Source of the DNA: Dysidea avara
Taxonomy: Eukaryota; Porifera; Demospongiae; Dictyoceratida; Dysideidae
Length of the DNA stretch: 64,000 bases
NCBI RefSeq assembly: GCF_963678975.1
Contig: NC_089279.1
Location: 28,453,609 to 28,517,608, forward strand
Reading direction: 5' to 3'
The notes below the pieces were generated by a model, which had not been told where the DNA came from, ran no database searches, and saw only the letters and a program-made list of their open reading frames with translations. Shown here piece after piece: positions 58,505 to 64,000 of the stretch. Numbering within the stretch: the first letter of the stretch is position 1; each line of letters opens with the position of its first letter. Both the position numbers and the translations under genes were made by a program.

Positions 58505-58604
58505 TATATATATCTAGAGAATTGCACACCTCTACTGCCAAATACAATTATGGTCGGATATTGGGTAATTTGTCTGGAATTTGTCTGATGTCCAACTGTT
58601 AGGG

Positions 58605-59544
58605 TAGGTAAAAACAGTGGACCAGGGGACCAAGGACCTGGGGACTCCGGGGACCCAAGAATTTTATACACTTTACAATATTTTATACCTGTTCTACGTA
58701 GGTACCTCTGCAAATAGTCTTGCATGGCCAATTCACTCTTTTCCCATCACGGTGTCTCACACAGTGTTTAAACCAATTAGACATCATAAGTGCCTCTGAA
58801 AAAGTGTCTGAAGCTGACTACATCAATGTAGGCCGCTTGCCTGCTGCACAATGAGCATACTATATGTGACCGGGCCTGCGAAAACAGGGCATGTGGGCAC
58901 AAACTACACCCCATCACTCTACGGGTCATATCTTAGTACTGAAAATGTATATTTCCATTCTGTAGCTTGCATCATGATGCCAATTAAATGTCTACTACAA
59001 GCCGAAAATTGCAATGCCATAGCATAATGGTACAAAAAGTTATGAGTGATGAAAGTTTGAAAAGGTAGGCAAAAATCATGTGCCCACATGCCCTATTATC
59101 GCAGGCCCGGTCACATATAGTCTATTACGTCCCCTAGCTACTAAAGTTTAGAAATATTGTGCAAATGCACCATGATGTATGAAGTCTGGTTGTCGAGCTG
59201 CTGGACTGAAACTTGCTTAGCTAGTAATTGTTATTTCCCCTGAACATTTGTTTTCATGATATGTCTAAACTTCCGTAGCTAGGTGAAATATTAAACTAGC
59301 ATGCTCATTGTGCAGCAGGCAAGTGGCTTATAAATGCAGTCAGCTTCAGACACTTTTTCAGAGGCACTTATGTCTAATTGGTTTAAATATCGTGTGAGAC
59401 ACTGTGATGGGGGAAAAAGTGGAATGGCCAAACAAGACTACTTGCAGAGGTTGTAAAGTGTACAAAATTCCAAAAAGAGTTGGATCCTCATGGGTCCCTG
59501 GGTACCTGTCCTTGGTCCCCGGGTCTACTGTTTTTACCTACCCC
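58605..59544. mobile_element. Large foldback element enclosing a TGTGACC element
   Basis: Arms of roughly 250 bp: GGTAGGTAAAAACAGTGGAC / TCTACTGTTTTTACCTACC at the outside, ACAGTGTTTAAACCAATTAG / CTAATTGGTTTAAAT in the middle, and GCAGGCAAG / CTTGCCTGC at the inside. The spacer contains the 251-bp element 58865-59115. Open frames here come from the arms and are not conserved between them. Confidence 0.75.
58865..59115. mobile_element. TGTGACC-ended miniature element, 251 bp, TA target site (second close copy)
   Basis: Ends TGTGACCGGGCCTGCGAAAA and TATCGCAGGCCCGGTCACA with TA on both sides. Matches 35411-35661 along most of its length (GGGCATGTGGGCACAAACTA, TTATGAGTGATG). Confidence 0.88.
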
Positions 59545-62459
59545 AAATGTTATCAGGAGCACTGTTGGAATACTAAGGTATATATTCTCTCCCCTAAAAT
59601 ATCATGTTGCGTATCCAGGTCCTGACATCACAAAAGGTAGACCCCTGAATATGCAGCCCCCCCCTAAAAAGTTTCTTTCCTTGCCACTGAAGTTTAATCA
59701 AGCTGGCTAAAGCCTTGTAGCTATACAGCATATACTGAATCAAAGTATTGTTGTCTTGTTCCTAATCCATAAACATTAACCACAGGGGTTGAGTACTGCT
59801 GACCCCCTGACCCAGATAGGGTTGTTGCTGAAAACGAATCTTCAAAGTTTCATTTTTGTGCAAAACTAGTTATACATGTGTATAGTAAAACTTGTGGTTT
59901 GTTCAATTGTTATACCTTAATATGTGTGATTTTAGGTCCCTTCGAGATTACATCATTAGGTCATCACATTCCTCCTGTGGTTGTTCCAGTAAGTTTTAAT
60001 ATCATGATGCATGCTTGTGTTGTGTAGTGCAGTGGTTCCATGGGACTGGTAAAACAATAATGACTGTCAGTTAGTTACTACATGCTTTTCTGTGGAAAAA
60101 TCACTCATTTTATTGCAAAATCATCCTCAAAGCAGCCACCCTGCATAGTTCCTTTGTAATAAAATACCAAATACACTTGGTTATCCAAACCTTAAAGTAT
60201 CTCAGGTGATGGTAAAAGTGTTGAATAATTCAGATAACTGAAGCCCATACATTTGTATACAGAGCTCTGTTCAAATACTCTAATAGAACATACACTTGTG
60301 CTCAAAATACTCTAATAGAACAGTCATTTCCAATTTTGGGTATGGATGAACAAGAGTCTGATAATTGAGGATCTACTATATTAAACCACCTTTGATTTCA
60401 CAACTTTTTCACCCAGGCTTTTGAAAGCTGCTCCCTTTATACAGTTTGGTTGTTTTTACATGGTTTGCCTATTTCTTGGCTAATAAGCTACTTACAACAG
60501 AATAATTATACACTATGAATTAAGGTATACTTGATTTTGAAATGTTTAGCATAGTGGCTATTTTTAGACATAATTGGTTCAAGCCTTCTTTGTGCTGTTA
60601 TATTAATCTCTTAATTGTTCATCTATAATCAGTGTATTATTGTCATTTTGTTACAGGGTGCATATGGTCTAGTTTTCAATGCTACGGATGAGAATCACAA
60701 TAGCCTGTTTGTTCCAAGTTCTTTTGTTCAGTTTATTAACAAATACAAGTTGTCATCATTTACATGTACAACATTTCATGCATGTATAGTGTAACTGCAA
60801 TATGTTTGTAACATTTATGCATGCCTGTAGACCCTTTGTAGAAAATATAATAACTATATATGTAGAACCTCAGTTATATGAACCCCTTGTGACCAGGGGT
60901 GGTCCATAAGTGTGAAAGTCAATATCTCTAAACTGTGTATAAATAACCTTAAAATAACATAAAAACATTTTATAAAAATTCTGTAGTATCAAATACCCTA
61001 ATAGAACAGTCACTACTCTAATATCTGGAGTAAAACCAGAATCTCAGTTGACAATAGAGCAGTGATTTCTGTAGTTTGGTTAACCGAGAATCCAGATAAG
61101 TGGGATCCAGATAAGTGAGGTTTCACTTATGTTAATTTGACATGTTAGTGTGCTGTTTTGTAGTGTGCTACTTTTGCACAGTTGTAAGTTGAACAGTGTG
61201 TGCTGTTTTAGCACATGTAATACTTTAAGTGTGCTATTTCAACACATTTCATGCACAATGAACACATGTGCAGTGTGCTGAAACTGAGGATGTGTTATAA
61301 TAGCACACTTGTTTTTAGCGTGTATACATGTAGGACCATGTCCACACTTACTAAAAGTCATAAACATTAAATATCAGCACCATGCATTCACACAGCATAA
61401 AAAGTTCTAATATAGAAAAAAAGATTGCACTAAAAAGGTTGCCAAAGGAAAGAAACAAGTCACCAGCTGGATTCGAATTCTGTCAGACCTTGCATTTATA
61501 ACAGAGGAATTTTCAGAGGGTGCTTCAGGTTCAGGAAGTTTTCAATAACTATGATCCCAGCTGGGGTTGTTAACTCAGTCTTATTTATAGCTCAGTGGCC
61601 TATAGCTACATAGATCTATAATGAATCATAAAAATCACTCTAAAACATTGTTTCATAGTTGATCCAGGCCTTCACAGAAAGTTTTGAAGCAAAACAGCAC
61701 TAAAACAATAATTATTTTAGAGGCGCTTAACACGCTTCAACACCGTAATGCCATTTATAAATGACGTTTAGCCAGTAGAAAAGGTCCCAATGTCATACAC
61801 TATGCATAACTGCTGGTAATTTTATCACTCACACAAATCGTAAATAAATTAGGGGCGCACACACTTTTTCAGAGGGGGTTTCAGCTGAAACCATTGCAAC
61901 CCCCCTGTATTCACCAATGTATAAGGTGCATGCCTTGACCACTTAGGAAAACCTCTAATTAAGCTAACATTAATGGGAAGGTATCAAAATAGGCTTGACT
62001 GTTGCATGCGGTTTACAGAAAGAAATCATAAGGAATCTTCAATGCTTGCTCCTCAGAACTATGGGATCTGACAGATCTGTTAAACTAATTGTTTGTGTTT
62101 TCTTTTTTTGTGTGTGTGTTCGCCTTTCCAGGACTCCAGCTGCTTTATAAATCTCCTTGGTACTCCTGAATCTATGCCCCTTATTTATTTCCTGTACATT
62201 TGTTTTGAACCGTAAGACATATAAATCAAATCATATATAACCAATTATACATAACAATCTACAGAATTTATGTGGTACAAGCCTTAGTGTTCAGCACAAT
62301 CGCAAGCCATTTCAGCTCTGCCATTATAACTCCCACTAATCCATGAAAAGGCTAGGAACTTATTATGTATTAAACAAAGCCACAACAAACAATGCAATCA
62401 CATACATGTTTCATATGGATAACACTATACATGCTATATAATGATATCATGAAGTGAAA
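59545..62459. other. Intergenic stretch, possible small exons, simple repeats
   Basis: No established gene. Two plus-strand segments have splice-like edges: 59936-59989 (TTTTAG before, GTAAGT after) and one from 60657 (TTACAG before). Joined in phase 0 they read ...PPVVVP then GAYGLVFNATDENHN, but I know no such family. At 61150-61320 TGTGCTGTTTTG / AGCACACT words form a degenerate palindrome. The dispersed CTCTAATAGAACAGTC word appears at 60281, 60307 and 60997. Confidence 0.4.
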
Positions 62460-62467
62460 AAATGCAT

Positions 62468-62983
62468 TAGTGTTGCGCAATATAATGAATATATTTTGTA
62501 TCGTGATATATTTATTTATGTCGTGATATATTTATTTAAGTCGTGATATGATAGCTAGAAATTATTATCGTGATATAACTCACATGACCAACCTAGTACT
62601 GTGTAAGCTTGTAAAATGATGTCTCTGATTTTGCAAAGCCTTGCATGCATCCTCATTGAGAGTGTAATTATACCATTAGATATGTACATCCAATCTAGTA
62701 TCCTCTCTACCATTTCAAAAGGTGCTAGGTAAATACACAGATATGTTTACAATGATCAATGCAATGCAGTGGGCAGTAAGAACAGTAGTCCAAAGTACCA
62801 ATGCAATTACACTAGCTTGTAATAGATAAGATGACAAAGATCAACCTTAAGACTAAGTATTGTAACTTGTAAGCTATCAAGTATAAAGTTATGGGTATAG
62901 TGTATATCGTGATATATATTCATATCGTGAATAAATTTTGCCATGACATATGACATAAGAAAAATCAATATCGCCCAGCACTA
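62468..62983. mobile_element. hAT-like miniature element with 8-bp TSD AAATGCAT
   Basis: Ends TAGTGTTGCGCAATAT and ATATCGCCCAGCACTA. Perfect 8-bp duplication AAATGCAT at 62460-62467 and 62984-62991. It is 516 bp; the sub-terminal regions repeat ATCGTGATATA. Non-coding. Confidence 0.88.
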
Positions 62984-62991
62984 AAATGCAT

Positions 62992-64000
62992 ACTATATGT
63001 ACATGCAATGTGCAATATGCAGAAAATGAAGTCTCTGAAAAACATGTAGACATAAACAATAACTTACATTGAATCTATTACTTTGGCTTGAGAAATATAC
63101 AAACATTGTAAAAGTATTTTTTTACTTAAAAGATGTTATGATTCATGGATCCAACATATAATCATCATCATCATCATCATTGCTGGTAGTGTTAACACTA
63201 ACACTATTGTATCCAATAATTCTGAAAAGGAGTTGTATATGATAGTAGTTACTTACACATGCCTGCAGTAATTATATCAAGCACATTTGCAGGTAAAGTT
63301 ACATTAAGGAGACGGAGGAGAAAAACTAAAACAAGTTTTGGTTGGAACTTTAAAATTCTACAGCTATACACAGCTGTTTATACTCCCTCACCCTTGTCCC
63401 TCACCTTTTAATTCCCTCAAACAAGTGCTTAGCTTGCACACAGCAACAAAGACAATACTATACTTTTAAGCCATTGCAACATTTTATGAAAGCTTCGCAT
63501 ATCACTATACTATCTTAAAGCCACATCAATCAAAAAGTCTGACCCCAAAAGCATAATAATTATAATAGCATGGCAACCTTGGGACAACATAAATTAGTAA
63601 CAAATTAAAGTCTCACTCTTCATATCTCATCTTTTCACTCTTGTTCCTATTAACTCGCTCATCAAAAGTATCAAGCCAGCCAACTGCTCTATTAGAGTAT
63701 ATCGATCTTATTTTGCAATTGTCATTTTTCCAGCAAGAATTTACACTATCGTACAAATATTTAACCTATTATGCTGGCATTATGCTCAATGCTTTTAGGT
63801 ACCTATTATGCTCCAAATTATGCCAGCATAGTCGGCGGGTCCCTCCTACCTTTGGACGGTGTCTTGCTACAATAATGATGATCACCAAGAACAATGAAAT
63901 AGCTAATGCATGTGAATAATGAATTAACTGTTGATCATTTCTACTCAGTCCTTCTACAAAGCACAGCGTACCAAATAGTTGAGGTGACAGTTTAGCAAAA
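62992..64000. other. Right end, no gene recognised
   Basis: Contains an (ATC)n run at about 63161-63180 and the dispersed word GCTCTATTAGAGTATATCGATC at 63686-63707, which also includes the GATC extension seen at the composite-element junctions. The open frame at 63641-63919 shows no motif. Confidence 0.4.

Overview
The window looks like nuclear DNA of an early-branching animal, most probably a sponge, although the sequence alone cannot prove the species. Reasons: intron-rich genes with GT-AG splice sites, AT-rich DNA, animal-specific families (a Par-6 polarity protein, a RIG-I-like receptor, a maestro HEAT-repeat protein), a Death domain at the head of the RIG-I-like receptor, and very many small terminal-inverted-repeat elements.

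Positions 1-15.4 kb hold the genes, all on the minus strand and head to tail. In order of transcription they are: a five-exon RIG-I-like helicase (15375-11949), Par-6 (11673-7863), a short predicted two-exon PDZ gene (7554-5987), and the 5' part of an MROH1-like HEAT-repeat gene (5814-1660, running off the left edge). The PDZ gene appears to come from a tandem duplication that copied the Par-6 last exon together with the MROH1 first exon. The intron phases match, so the MROH1-type leader exon can splice in frame onto the copied PDZ exon.

From 15.4 kb to the right end I find no convincing host gene. The DNA is layered mobile-element sequence: a 5'-truncated non-LTR retrotransposon (about 17.5-19.6 kb); non-autonomous elements with recognisable target duplications (2 bp TA, 5 bp, 8 bp hAT-like, 9 bp Mutator-like); two arrays of a CRE-like palindrome (23.7-24.0 and 32.1-32.5 kb); and four copies of a 3-4.5 kb composite element (39.4-42.2 inverted, 42.5-46.5, 46.5-50.1 and 54.0-58.5 kb). 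Each composite has a conserved head, a long minisatellite of about 30-bp units, a conserved tail and a roughly 320-bp palindrome. One copy is interrupted by a frameshifted non-LTR retrotransposon carrying a restriction-like endonuclease domain, and the inverted copy by a Mutator-like miniature element.

The genes cover RNA sensing (RIG-I-like receptor), cell polarity (Par-6) and a poorly understood HEAT scaffold (MROH1); nothing here shows that they act in one pathway. The most interesting points are the Death-domain RIG-I-like receptor, the predicted chimeric PDZ gene, the composite minisatellite element, and a roughly 20-base word related to TACTCTAATAGAACAGTCAC that is scattered through the right-hand 40 kb. 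Exon boundaries were read by eye from splice sites, reading phase and remembered family similarity; no alignment or search was run.
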